In this document: one piece after another, positions 10,400-17,975 of the stretch
Numbering within the stretch: position 1 is the stretch's first letter
Layout of the letters: each line of letters starts with the position of its first letter
Source of the DNA: Deltaproteobacteria bacterium
GTDB lineage: Bacteria > Desulfobacterota > Desulfuromonadia > Desulfuromonadales > Geopsychrobacteraceae
DNA: 64,000 nt
Assembly: GCA_024279255.1 (NCBI GenBank)
Contig: JAJRRT010000097.1
Span: 1 to 64,000, forward strand
Direction: 5' to 3'
Position numbers and translations under genes: made by a program
Notes under the pieces: model-generated
Databases searched by the model: none
What the model was told of the DNA's origin: nothing
What the model saw: only the letters and a program-made list of their open reading frames with translations

Positions 10400-10786
10400 G
10401 ACACTCTCCTTCTGTTTTTTAAAACTTATGTAGAATAACGACAAGTATGAGTAGACAAGACTATGAATTAAGATTTTCGAGTCTAGGAATTCAACCTTAA
10501 AAACCTAAATAGTCAACAAATTCTAATATTAATCCCCTAACACATCACTCAACTTTGAACCGACTTGGTTTTCTCTAATAATATGCCGATTGTTTGGATA
10601 TAATTCTTACCGGGAGGTTCAGAACCAAAGGTCAAATAAGGGGAAAAGTCATAGCAAAAGAGTTAGCGTTGCTATAGGTCAACTTTATGATTTCACAGGG
10701 AGAAAATTTTGAAATGCTCATCACAATGGGTTGTTGCCCATTGCCACATATCGCCTCTAGTTGCAGGTTCGGGATAGAATAGACTT
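10400..10786. other. Gene-poor intergenic region with one hairpin
   Basis: AT-rich spacer of 387 bases between the divergent lipoprotein gene and a small + strand ORF. It should hold both promoters, but I could not identify convincing -35/-10 pairs. One clear dyad is CAATGGG-6-CCCATTG at 10724-10743, about 45 bases before the small ORF. Confidence 0.6.
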
Positions 10787-10954
10787 ATGCCTAAAAATAA
10801 AAAACATCCCTGCCCTGATTGTAAGATGTGCCAATGGTGCACGAATGAACGATGTCGTCTCTGTTTGCAGACCGACTGTCGTAAAAAAATGAGTATCGCT
10901 GAGCAGATAGCACTCTACGAAAGTTTGAATTCATCTCAAACCAACAAAAAGTGA
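10787..10954 (+). CDS. Small Cys-rich protein, putative metal-binding
   Basis: A 55-residue ORF. Seven cysteines fall within residues 9-31 in the pattern C-x2-C-x2-C-x2-C-x4-C-x2-C-x4-C (CPDCKMCQWC then RCRLCLQTDC). The N-terminus is Lys-rich, and a short helix-like tail (MSIAEQIALYESL) follows. Such spacing suggests zinc or Fe-S binding; I recognise no named family. The ribosome site is poor (GGGATAG). The cysteine spacing, unlikely by chance, is the main reason to call it a gene. It lies alone between the lipoprotein gene and the next small zinc-ribbon-like protein. Confidence 0.6.
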   Translation: MPKNKKHPCPDCKMCQWCTNERCRLCLQTDCRKKMSIAEQIALYESLNSSQTNKK

Positions 10955-11157
10955 TCTTTATTTCCGGTTAAATTGACAACAGGGCAAAGCCCTGAAATAA
11001 TTGGATGAAATTTATTTTTGAACCAGATATGCAACTAAAGTGATTCGACAGTAACAGAATCCCAATCATTTCCCATAATTGATGCTTATAAAAAAATAGA
11101 GGCTATCTAGAGCAACGTCTTATTCAAGAGACACTGAATAAAAGAAAGGCTAATCGC

Positions 11158-11376
11158 ATGTCAGAAGAATTCCTCTCCTGTCCTCGTTGTGCTTGCAAGA
11201 AATTTTATTCACGTGGGGGTGAAGGGGAAATGTTTTTCTTTCAAATCAATACTGATTTCTGGCCGGTTGCGACAGATACTAATTTATCCGATCTCAGCAA
11301 GGCCGACTTTTCACCAATTCATTGCACCGCTTGCTCCTGGACGGGGGAAATCCAAGGCTTACAAGCTAAGGGATAA
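11158..11376 (+). CDS. Small zinc-ribbon-like protein
   Basis: A 72-residue protein with two CxxC-type knuckles, CPRCAC near residues 8-13 and CTAC near 56-59, typical of a zinc ribbon. AAGAAAGG lies about 8 bases before the ATG. The centre is hydrophobic and acidic (FFFQINTDFWPV). No family is recognised and there is no catalytic signature. An overlapping ORF in another frame (11189-11407) lacks the cysteine pairs and is a shadow. It could be a small regulatory or chaperone-like zinc protein, but this is only inference from the fold pattern. Confidence 0.6.
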   Translation: MSEEFLSCPRCACKKFYSRGGEGEMFFFQINTDFWPVATDTNLSDLSKADFSPIHCTACSWTGEIQGLQAKG

Positions 11377-11490
11377 AACGTCAATTGGCGGCACCTGTAA
11401 TGATTAGGCGGGAATAACACCAGAAACTTCATTAAGTTTTTAATAAACCATTCAAAACGATGCTATATTCACACGTAATTCACCGTTTAA

Positions 11491-11524
11491 TAAGGCATGA
11501 TTTTTGCTGTTAAATCATGCCTTA
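11491..11524 (+). terminator. Perfect 13-bp hairpin before the response regulator
   Basis: TAAGGCATGATTT (11491-11503) pairs exactly with AAATCATGCCTTA (11512-11524) across an 8-base loop. What follows is T-rich but broken (TGTTTATC). It lies about 70 bases upstream of the regulator gene, so it could be a weak terminator, an attenuator or an operator. Confidence 0.5.
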
Positions 11525-11595
11525 TGTTTATCTATTAGAATCAGTTCTATTGTCGGAGCATCAAACAACCGACTCAGTTAAGGAAGGGACTCAAA

Positions 11596-11961
11596 ATGGC
11601 GAAAATACTTATTGCAGAGGATAGCGACACCGAACTGGCATTCCTCATGGAAGTGCTGAAAGAAACCAGTCATGACCTGACGGTTACGCGCGATGGACTT
11701 GAAGCAGAATCAACTGCAAAAGCGGGCAACTTCGACTTAATTATTCTCGATGTTATTATGCCAGGCAAAAATGGTTTTCAGGTTTGCCGCACCTTAAAGA
11801 AAGACCCTGCCCACAAAAATACTCCGATTATTCTGCTGACCTCAAAATCTGAGAACAGCGATAAGTTTTGGGGTATGAAACAGGGCGCCGAAGAATATAT
11901 CACCAAGCCCTACAACCCTGTCGATTTGCTACTCGCGATTCGACAGCACCTCGGAGCGTAA
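11596..11961 (+). CDS. Single-domain CheY-like response regulator
   Basis: A stand-alone 121-residue receiver domain. The acidic pocket is Glu8/Asp9, the predicted phosphoacceptor is Asp52 in ILDVIMPGKNG, Thr82 is the switch residue, and Lys104 in YITKPY is the conserved lysine. There is no output domain, so it must act by binding a partner, as in CheY, PilG and PilH. It resembles PilH/PilG-type regulators in the KNGFQVCRTLK region. It begins a four-gene set with a DUF4388-like protein two bases downstream, a heme-c sensor and a monoheme cytochrome, which suggests redox signalling to motility or surface behaviour. Confidence 0.9.
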   Translation: MAKILIAEDSDTELAFLMEVLKETSHDLTVTRDGLEAESTAKAGNFDLIILDVIMPGKNGFQVCRTLKKDPAHKNTPIILLTSKSENSDKFWGMKQGAEEYITKPYNPVDLLLAIRQHLGA

Positions 11962-11963
11962 TT

Positions 11964-12536
11964 ATGGATCTCGGGGAGGTACTAAAAACCTACCTCAGCG
12001 ACGATCAGCAGGGCCAACTTGTCATCAAGTTCGTCGGAGAAAACCATTTGTGTAAAATCTCCGTTGAAAATGGGCAGGCTATCTACCTGACTTTGGGAAC
12101 AATGGGGCCAACTGATGCCCTTGATGCCATGGTGGGCAAAGTCGCAGAATGGAGCAACTTCATCAAGGGGTTGCCTGCTCGTAAACGTCTGGACGAGCCC
12201 ATCAACCAACTGCTGCTGGATATCGCTGGAGCTACACCTCCCACTGAAGGTGAGGCCGCGCAGGCCGCAGAAATTGGAGGGGAAGCTACACCTGAAAATA
12301 AAATTGTCATTGAGGGTGCCGAGATAGACGCGGCCCGAATCAGTACTGTGACCAATCAGTTTATCGATCTAGTCGGCCCCTTTGGTACCATCCTCATTGA
12401 AAATATCTGCAGCGATCTGGCCCACACTGATGGGGCCTCAATGAACGCTGCAACCTTTACCCGTTTTATCGCCGCATTATCTGCTGAAATTCCTGATGAT
12501 GATCGCCAAAGCTTTATTGACGCTGCTGCACAGTAG
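11964..12536 (+). CDS. DUF4388-like signalling protein
   Basis: A 190-residue soluble protein starting at the ATG two bases after the regulator gene; 32 upstream in-frame codons overlap the regulator and are not used. The N-terminal half (residues about 1-75) has the beta-rich pattern of the DUF4388/PATAN domain (GQLVIKF, LCKISVENGQAIYLTLG), a domain often fused or adjacent to receiver domains. An Ala/Pro/Glu-rich linker (about 90-115) leads to a C-terminal helical domain (FIDLVGPFGTILIENICSDLA) seen in effector proteins of Myxococcus and Geobacter relatives. The domain assignment is from memory. Likely a partner of the adjacent regulator. Confidence 0.65.
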   Translation: MDLGEVLKTYLSDDQQGQLVIKFVGENHLCKISVENGQAIYLTLGTMGPTDALDAMVGKVAEWSNFIKGLPARKRLDEPINQLLLDIAGATPPTEGEAAQAAEIGGEATPENKIVIEGAEIDAARISTVTNQFIDLVGPFGTILIENICSDLAHTDGASMNAATFTRFIAALSAEIPDDDRQSFIDAAAQ

Positions 12537-12565
12537 TCAATCTGAAATACCCTGGAGGGTTAAGC

Positions 12566-13444
12566 ATGCTGAGAAACATGAGTATCCGCAAACGTCTGAT
12601 GGTTATTCTGTCTGTGGTCTACATCATCTCAATGGTCGGCGCTATTGCCGGTGGTTACTACATTCTTGACCGTGATTCGCTACGTGAAGCGAAAGAAAAA
12701 ACTGAGCTTTTCACCACAGTCATGAGCGCCAATCAGAAGTATATGTCGCAGAATGTTCGGTTTGAAATTATGGATCTCCTCCCGGACACCTACTTCCCGG
12801 AAGCAACCGTCGGCATCGTAATGATGGGCGAAACTGCCAGCATGATCCGTGAAGAGTATCCTGAATATATTTTCAAAGTTGCATCGCCAAATCCACTGAA
12901 CAAAGACAATCGTTCTGACTCCTTCGAAAATTCAATTATTGCCGGGTTTGATAACGGAGATTTCGAAGAGTGGGAGGGAACGATCACCAAGGCAGGCGAA
13001 CGCTTTTACGCAACGGCAGTGCCGGTCGAGGCTCGAAAAAGCTGCATCTGGTGCCATGACACCCCCGAGGTTGCACATCCAGATATGGTTGAGGAATATG
13101 GTACAGAATCTGGTTATGGATATGAGGTCGGAGATATCGTCGGTGGCCGCTTTGTCTATGTTTCAATGACCGCAAGCGATGCAATCACCAAGCAGAAGCT
13201 GGCTCTTTTCGGTGGCGGTATCAGCCTGCTGTTCCTGATGGCCATGTTGTTCATCGACCGAATCGTTATCAGTACCGTGGTTAAGCCGATCGAAGAGATT
13301 GTCGAGGTTGCAGTAGATATCAGTCGCGGAAAAATGGATCGCGAATTTAATGTCAAAGGGAACGACGAGATCAAACTGTTGGCTGATGCTTTTAACCGGA
13401 TGAAGGTCTCCCTGGCTAAAGCGATGGATATTCTTCGAAAATAA
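12566..13444 (+). CDS. Heme-c sensor (Tll0287/DUF3365-like) ending in HAMP
   Basis: A membrane sensor of 292 residues. A first transmembrane segment (about 10-32) is followed by a periplasmic domain with one covalent heme motif, Cys160-Ile-Trp-Cys163-His164, and the Tll0287-like YATAVPVEA block. A second transmembrane segment (about 212-230) leads to a HAMP domain (VVKPIEEIVEVAVDISRGKMDREF) and a short helix. The protein then stops: there is no kinase, methyl-accepting or cyclase domain. The ribosome site is CTGGAGGG. In related proteins this heme domain heads chemoreceptors and kinases. Here output is presumably through the adjacent CheY-like and DUF4388-like proteins. Confidence 0.88.
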   Translation: MLRNMSIRKRLMVILSVVYIISMVGAIAGGYYILDRDSLREAKEKTELFTTVMSANQKYMSQNVRFEIMDLLPDTYFPEATVGIVMMGETASMIREEYPEYIFKVASPNPLNKDNRSDSFENSIIAGFDNGDFEEWEGTITKAGERFYATAVPVEARKSCIWCHDTPEVAHPDMVEEYGTESGYGYEVGDIVGGRFVYVSMTASDAITKQKLALFGGGISLLFLMAMLFIDRIVISTVVKPIEEIVEVAVDISRGKMDREFNVKGNDEIKLLADAFNRMKVSLAKAMDILRK

Positions 13445-13489
13445 TATCCCATGCTGGGATAATTCAAATCATTCACAGGAGGCCACTGA

Positions 13490-13807
13490 ATGACACGTTT
13501 GCTGCAGATCCTTACAATTTTTACGGTTATAATTGCTCTTGCATCACCGGTTGTCGCTGCGAGTTCACGCAAGGGTAAAAAAGTCTTCAAAAAAAGTTGT
13601 AAAACCTGCCACACCAGAAAAGGCGAAGGGGGCAAGCTCTCTCCGCTTCAAAAAACTCAAGCTCAGTGGCGCATCTATTTCAAAAAAAACCAGCACAAGG
13701 AAAAGCCAGAAGTCTGGGAAGGGATGAGCAAGAAAGATCAAAAGAATCTGCTTAAATTTTTCCTCGACTTCGCACTTGACTCTGACCAGCCGGAAACCTG
13801 CGGATAA
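13490..13807 (+). CDS. Periplasmic monoheme cytochrome c
   Basis: A 105-residue secreted protein. The signal peptide ends near VVAAS (residues 20-25) and is followed by a single heme motif Cys37-Lys-Thr-Cys40-His41. The mature part is strongly basic (many Lys) with a WEGMSKKDQKNLLKFF helix and a C-terminal Cys-Gly. AGGAGG lies before the ATG. It is 45 bases after the heme-c sensor and ahead of a shared terminator, so probably co-transcribed. It may deliver or accept electrons for the sensor. The methionine in the WEGM helix is a possible distal ligand. Confidence 0.88.
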   Translation: MTRLLQILTIFTVIIALASPVVAASSRKGKKVFKKSCKTCHTRKGEGGKLSPLQKTQAQWRIYFKKNQHKEKPEVWEGMSKKDQKNLLKFFLDFALDSDQPETCG

Positions 13808-13849
13808 AATTTAACCATTCGACGCTTCTGCCACAGCGCCGGTATAGAC

Positions 13850-13886
13850 AAAAAAGTAGGGCCTGATCAGGGCCCTACTTTTTTGT
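13850..13886. terminator. Bidirectional intrinsic terminator
   Basis: Perfect 14-bp stem: AAAAAAGTAGGGCC (13850-13863) with GGCCCTACTTTTTT (13871-13884). It closes the + strand cytochrome operon and the - strand hypD operon. Confidence 0.95.
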
Positions 13887-13928
13887 TTAAAATCGAAGAG
13901 TCTCTCCGAAAGAAATGTCTACACAGAG

Positions 13929-14825
13929 TCAAGCTGGGCTCTTTACTTTTCTGCCTAGTGACTTCTGCCACAAAAGTCCACAGACAATGAAAACCAGCCC
14001 CACAAAAGTCGCAGGTAAAATCTCTTCTCCAACCACAAAGTGAATAAAAAAGAGCGAAACAAAGGGCGAAAGGAAAATCAAACTGCTGATCCTGGCCGTG
14101 TTCTCTGCATAGCGCAAAGCCAATAGCCAGAGAACAAAGCAGGCTCCCATCTCGAAAAAACCGATATACACAGCTCCAAGCAGACCTGGCAAGGGCGGCC
14201 ATGCCAGCTCGGAGAAGAGCAGACAGTAACCGAGTACGAAAGGAAAGCTGCACAGGAAATTGACCAGTAACGCCACCACAGGGTCGCGTGTATCGCGGGT
14301 GTTGTAGATCCAGTAGAGCGCCCAAATGATAGTGCTCGCCAGAGCCAGAAGGACCCCGGTGCCATCGGTAAAATGGAGACTGAATGGCTGACCTTCCGTA
14401 GCAATGACCACCACACCAGCATAACTGAGCAGCAAAGCCCCTAATTCGGCAAGGCGCAGTTTCTGCCCTAGAAGCGGAACCGACAACAGTGCCAGAGTAA
14501 TCGCCCAGGTATAGTTCAAAGGCTGCGCTTGCTGAGCTGGTAACAGCTTGTAGGCCTGCAACAGGACCAGATAATAGAGAAAGGGATTGAGCAGTCCGAG
14601 TAAAATCGACATTAAATACTGACGGCGAGTACAACTGAAGATGAAGTGAAATTTACCCTGTACAAGCAGGATGACTGCCAGCAATAGGGTCGAGACCGAA
14701 CCGGCATAGAGAAGTAGCTGGATCGGCTCAAGATAACGCAGCGAAACTTTGAAAGCGGTGGCAATAGTTGACCAGAGCAGAACTGTGATCAAAGCATACA
14801 GGTAGGCGCGTCCCTGCCGGGTCAT
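13929..14825 (-). CDS. EamA (DMT) family transporter
   Basis: A 298-residue drug/metabolite transporter with ten hydrophobic helices arranged as two EamA repeats. The first repeat opens with YALITVLLWSTIATAFK and ends near LSYAGVVVIA. The second opens with LALASTIIWALYWI and ends with FVGLVFIVCGLL. The usual conserved loop residues near the ends of repeats (FLSPFVSLFFIHFVVGEE) are present. It is the last gene of the hypD operon; its ATG overlaps the stop of the previous EamA gene by four bases. EamA members export amino acids and metabolites, so a hydroxyproline-pathway substrate or product is plausible, but this is inference. Confidence 0.88.
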   Translation of the reverse strand: MTRQGRAYLYALITVLLWSTIATAFKVSLRYLEPIQLLLYAGSVSTLLLAVILLVQGKFHFIFSCTRRQYLMSILLGLLNPFLYYLVLLQAYKLLPAQQAQPLNYTWAITLALLSVPLLGQKLRLAELGALLLSYAGVVVIATEGQPFSLHFTDGTGVLLALASTIIWALYWIYNTRDTRDPVVALLVNFLCSFPFVLGYCLLFSELAWPPLPGLLGAVYIGFFEMGACFVLWLLALRYAENTARISSLIFLSPFVSLFFIHFVVGEEILPATFVGLVFIVCGLLWQKSLGRKVKSPA

Positions 14826-15736
14826 TTAGCTCTCCTAACCGTCCACCGCAGAGTACGTTCAACCGGTAAAACCAGCAAAAGAAGACCGATGAAAATCAGA
14901 CCGATGCCGCCAAATGCTTGCGGAGTCAGATATTCTCCAAGCAGCAACACACCGAGTAATCCCGCCGTCATCGGCTCAGCCAGCGACAGAGTCACCGCGG
15001 AGGAGATCTGGACCCTTTGCAGACCTCGACCGAACAGCCAGTATGAAAGCGCCATGGTCGCGAGCCCCAGATGGAGCACAACAATAATAGCGCGGGGCTG
15101 AGCGACCCAGGAAAGATCCTTACCGATCAACAATGGAGCTAATAGCAGAGCCCCCAGACAAACGACTACCGCCAACACCGCACTCGGGGCCTGACGTTCG
15201 AACAGCCCCTTGAACAACAAGGTATAGAGAGCATAGGAGAGGCCAGCCCCGAAGGCCAGCAGGACCCCCACGGGGTCAACATCAATGCCACCGCTACCCA
15301 GGCGAAGAAGACTGCAACCGCAGATGGCGAGCAGGGTTGCCACCAGCCAACGTTTTCCGGGACGTTCTCCTCGGAACAGGTAGCCGAGAATACCCCCGGC
15401 AATCGGCGCACTGCCAATCCCGATAATAGTTCCGACCGCGACTCCGGTTTTGCTGACCGCTGCAAAAAAACAGACCTGATAACTGGCCATAAAGATTGCT
15501 GCAAGCAGGGTCGGCCAGAATCGCCACTCGTTCAAACGGCCGAATTCTTTACGACTGGCAGCCAAGACGACCAGAGCAAGCCCCCCCACCACCAGTCGCA
15601 GAAAGCCGATAACCGTCGAGTCGAATCCGACCGGGGCAAAAGACTGGGCAGTGCCGGTCGTCCCCCAGAGCAGTGCCGCGCCAAGGACGTAATATGCTCC
15701 AGCATTATCCTTCATAAAGATTGCAACATCCTTCAT
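14822..15736 (-). CDS. EamA (DMT) family transporter
   Basis: A 304-residue transporter with ten helices in two EamA repeats: YYVLGAALLWGTTGTAQSFAP at the start, then LLAFGAGLSYALYTLLFKG for repeat two, ending LSLAEPMTAGLLGVLLLGEYLTP and a terminal helix. The carboxylate-rich LAEPMTAGLLG loop is typical of the RhaT/YdcZ-like group that moves metabolites. The start at 15736 overlaps the upstream stop by four bases (ATGA), fitting the coupling used throughout this operon; a second Met is seven codons in. It is only distantly similar to the following EamA gene, so the two may work on different solutes or as a pair. Confidence 0.88.
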   Translation of the reverse strand: MKDVAIFMKDNAGAYYVLGAALLWGTTGTAQSFAPVGFDSTVIGFLRLVVGGLALVVLAASRKEFGRLNEWRFWPTLLAAIFMASYQVCFFAAVSKTGVAVGTIIGIGSAPIAGGILGYLFRGERPGKRWLVATLLAICGCSLLRLGSGGIDVDPVGVLLAFGAGLSYALYTLLFKGLFERQAPSAVLAVVVCLGALLLAPLLIGKDLSWVAQPRAIIVVLHLGLATMALSYWLFGRGLQRVQISSAVTLSLAEPMTAGLLGVLLLGEYLTPQAFGGIGLIFIGLLLLVLPVERTLRWTVRRAK

Positions 15737-17064
15737 CTCACGCGTCTACCGCCAGAAACAAGCGCCACTCTGTTCAGAACCAGGCGACAGGGGATTATCA
15801 TCCAGAGGATTGCCACCAAACGACCAATCACGTAGGCCAGTGCAGCACAAAGTGCCCCGGAAAAAGAAGTATAGAGCAACAGCAGAGTTAAAAGGCCAAA
15901 AATAACAGCAGCTTCAATGACAGTCGCAGTCGAGATCGGTCTGGTTTTCCGCCCCTCCATCAGCAAACCGCGCTGAAAGGAACTGATCACCGAGCCGGCC
16001 GGCAGCATTGCCATCAGGATCAACGGAAGCGTAGAAAAATCGATCAACTCGGCGCTGAGTCCGGCAACCTGCAGCAACCACAGATCCGAGAGCGGCGTCA
16101 GAGCAATCAGCAGCAGACAGCCACTGGTAAACAGGGCTAAGCCATAGGCAAAGTTACGGATTGGAATATAACCCTGAAAATCTTTGCCGATTAATGCAAT
16201 CACAACTTCCATAAAGGAAAGACCGATAGCGCGAAAGATAAAGGTCAGAGCACCCAACACCGGCATCACGGCCAGCGATTCTAGTGGAAGACGCCCCTTG
16301 CCAAGGAAGAAGGTCACCAGCGGATGGACGCCCAGAGTAATAAATGGTGTCAGGGCCAACGGTAGATAGTAACGCCAGAGCGCTGAATAATCGAGCACCT
16401 CGCCTTGCTGGGGTGAGGCCAGCAGCTGACTGATGGCATGCCGCGATAAAAACCGACTGGCCAGCAGCTCAGCAACCACCCCACAGCTGAGGGCGATCCC
16501 GCCGAGCAATGCGCCTTGCATACTGGAGTGATTAAAAAGAAAAAAGGCACAACCCGCCATACCGATCAGTCGAAAAACCGTCGCCAGCACCACCCTGCTG
16601 GTCTGACCGCTACGAATCAACACCCCCTGGTAAAATCGCCGCCAGCCGATAGCCGCAGGCCAGGGGAGCAGAACCAGCAAGGCCCAGTGAGTCCGCGATG
16701 CGATCTCATGCGGCAAGCCGATCAAACCTTCCATCAACAGGGTATATGGTTGCGGGATAAGTAACAGCGCCAAGCCGAGGGTCACCAGGAGAGTCAGCAC
16801 CGCAGTAAAGCGACGCAAACGTCTATAAGCCAACGGGCTGGAGACAAGAGAAGTCGAAGCGCTCATCAGCATGATGATCGGCGCTTCGGCGACCAGCGCA
16901 AAAGAAAAGGCGACCCCGTAGGCCGCCAAATTCAACTCAGCATTGGCCATACGCGCAATGATGGCCGTAAGCAGCGGGCCATCGACCGCCATCAGCAACC
17001 AGGTGCCGAGCAACGGCGTCCAGAAGCGCAAAATCCGCGAAAAGTTCACAGGCTTAGAAGTCAT
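15733..17064 (-). CDS. ANKH-like/MATE-fold membrane transporter
   Basis: A 443-residue polytopic protein with about 12 hydrophobic helices. LAAYGVAFSFALVAEAPIIML near residues 46-66 recalls the LASYGLAYS block of animal ANKH, and WRRFYQGVLIRSGQTSRVV recalls the next ANKH block. The arrangement as two six-helix bundles fits the MOP/MATE fold. The ANK assignment is from memory. It is coupled by four-base overlaps to the radical-SAM activase upstream and the EamA gene downstream. Membership in a hypD operon suggests movement of a small carboxylate or amino acid, but nothing in the sequence fixes the solute. Confidence 0.7.
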   Translation of the reverse strand: MTSKPVNFSRILRFWTPLLGTWLLMAVDGPLLTAIIARMANAELNLAAYGVAFSFALVAEAPIIMLMSASTSLVSSPLAYRRLRRFTAVLTLLVTLGLALLLIPQPYTLLMEGLIGLPHEIASRTHWALLVLLPWPAAIGWRRFYQGVLIRSGQTSRVVLATVFRLIGMAGCAFFLFNHSSMQGALLGGIALSCGVVAELLASRFLSRHAISQLLASPQQGEVLDYSALWRYYLPLALTPFITLGVHPLVTFFLGKGRLPLESLAVMPVLGALTFIFRAIGLSFMEVVIALIGKDFQGYIPIRNFAYGLALFTSGCLLLIALTPLSDLWLLQVAGLSAELIDFSTLPLILMAMLPAGSVISSFQRGLLMEGRKTRPISTATVIEAAVIFGLLTLLLLYTSFSGALCAALAYVIGRLVAILWMIIPCRLVLNRVALVSGGRRVR

Positions 17065-17975
17065 CCGCCAACGCTCGCGATCAAGCCATGGGCAGCGCAG
17101 ATATCGACAGCCTGCTGCAAGCGCTTAGTCCCCGGAACCGCCATCTCGGAAATATCGTAAATCTGGCCGAGCTTAGGGTATTTGTTTTCGGCTACATTGT
17201 GAAACGGCAGGAAGCTGAGTGTTGGTCGCGGTCCGGGTAATTGCGCTACAAATGTGGCCATTTGTTCCAAATTCTGCCGATCGTCATTGAGTCCGGCGAT
17301 CAGGGGTACACGTATTTCAATCTGTGCGCCAGCCGTAGCAAGGGCTTTTAGATTGTCGAGGATCAAGCTGTTATCGACCCCGGTGAATTTCCGGTGTAGT
17401 TCGGCATCCATCAGTTTGAGATCGAAGAGGAAGAGATCTGTCTGTTCGGCGATTGCGACCAGATCAGCGGTTTTACCATAACCAGAGGTATCGACCGCAC
17501 GATGAAGCTGCCGTTCACCACAGGCTTTAAGAAGCTCAAGTAAAAACGGAGTATGCATCAATGGCTCGCCGCCGGAGAAGGTCACCCCACCACCCGACTG
17601 GTCGAAAAAAGGAATCTCATTCTCGATGATCCCCATCAGTTCTGCAACAGAATAAAACCGTCCTGACATCTCGGTCGCCAAGCTAGGACAGACCTTGGCA
17701 CAGGTCCCGCAAGTCTGGCAGCGCTCAGCATCCGTTACGATCCCCCCCTTACTCAAAAGGCAAGCCTGATTCGGACAGGCCTTGACGCACTCGCCGCAGA
17801 CGATACATTTGCTCCTGGTGTAGAGCTTCTGTGTCCGCATCGAAAGGCTTTCAGGATTATGACACCAACGACAGTTCAAAGGGCAACCCTTGAAAAAGAT
17901 CGTCAGGCGGATACCGGGGCCATCGTTAATCGAGTAACGCTTGATGTCGAAGATGAGAGGAAGAGACTCACTCAA
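17061..17975 (-). CDS. Glycyl-radical enzyme activase (HypD-activating, radical SAM)
   Basis: A radical SAM enzyme that installs the glycyl radical on its partner. The SAM cluster motif is GCPLNCRWCHNPES (C-x3-C-x2-C) at residues about 30-44. An inserted ferredoxin-like domain carries two [4Fe-4S] motifs, CIVCGECVKACP and CQTCGTCAKVCP, characteristic of activases of the HypD, CutD and glycerol dehydratase types rather than PflA, which lacks them. GGGVTFSGGEPL is the SAM-binding GGE motif. Its 304 residues are the usual length. It overlaps the stop of the GRE gene by four bases (ATGA), so it is the dedicated activator. Confidence 0.95.
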   Translation of the reverse strand: MSESLPLIFDIKRYSINDGPGIRLTIFFKGCPLNCRWCHNPESLSMRTQKLYTRSKCIVCGECVKACPNQACLLSKGGIVTDAERCQTCGTCAKVCPSLATEMSGRFYSVAELMGIIENEIPFFDQSGGGVTFSGGEPLMHTPFLLELLKACGERQLHRAVDTSGYGKTADLVAIAEQTDLFLFDLKLMDAELHRKFTGVDNSLILDNLKALATAGAQIEIRVPLIAGLNDDRQNLEQMATFVAQLPGPRPTLSFLPFHNVAENKYPKLGQIYDISEMAVPGTKRLQQAVDICAAHGLIASVGG

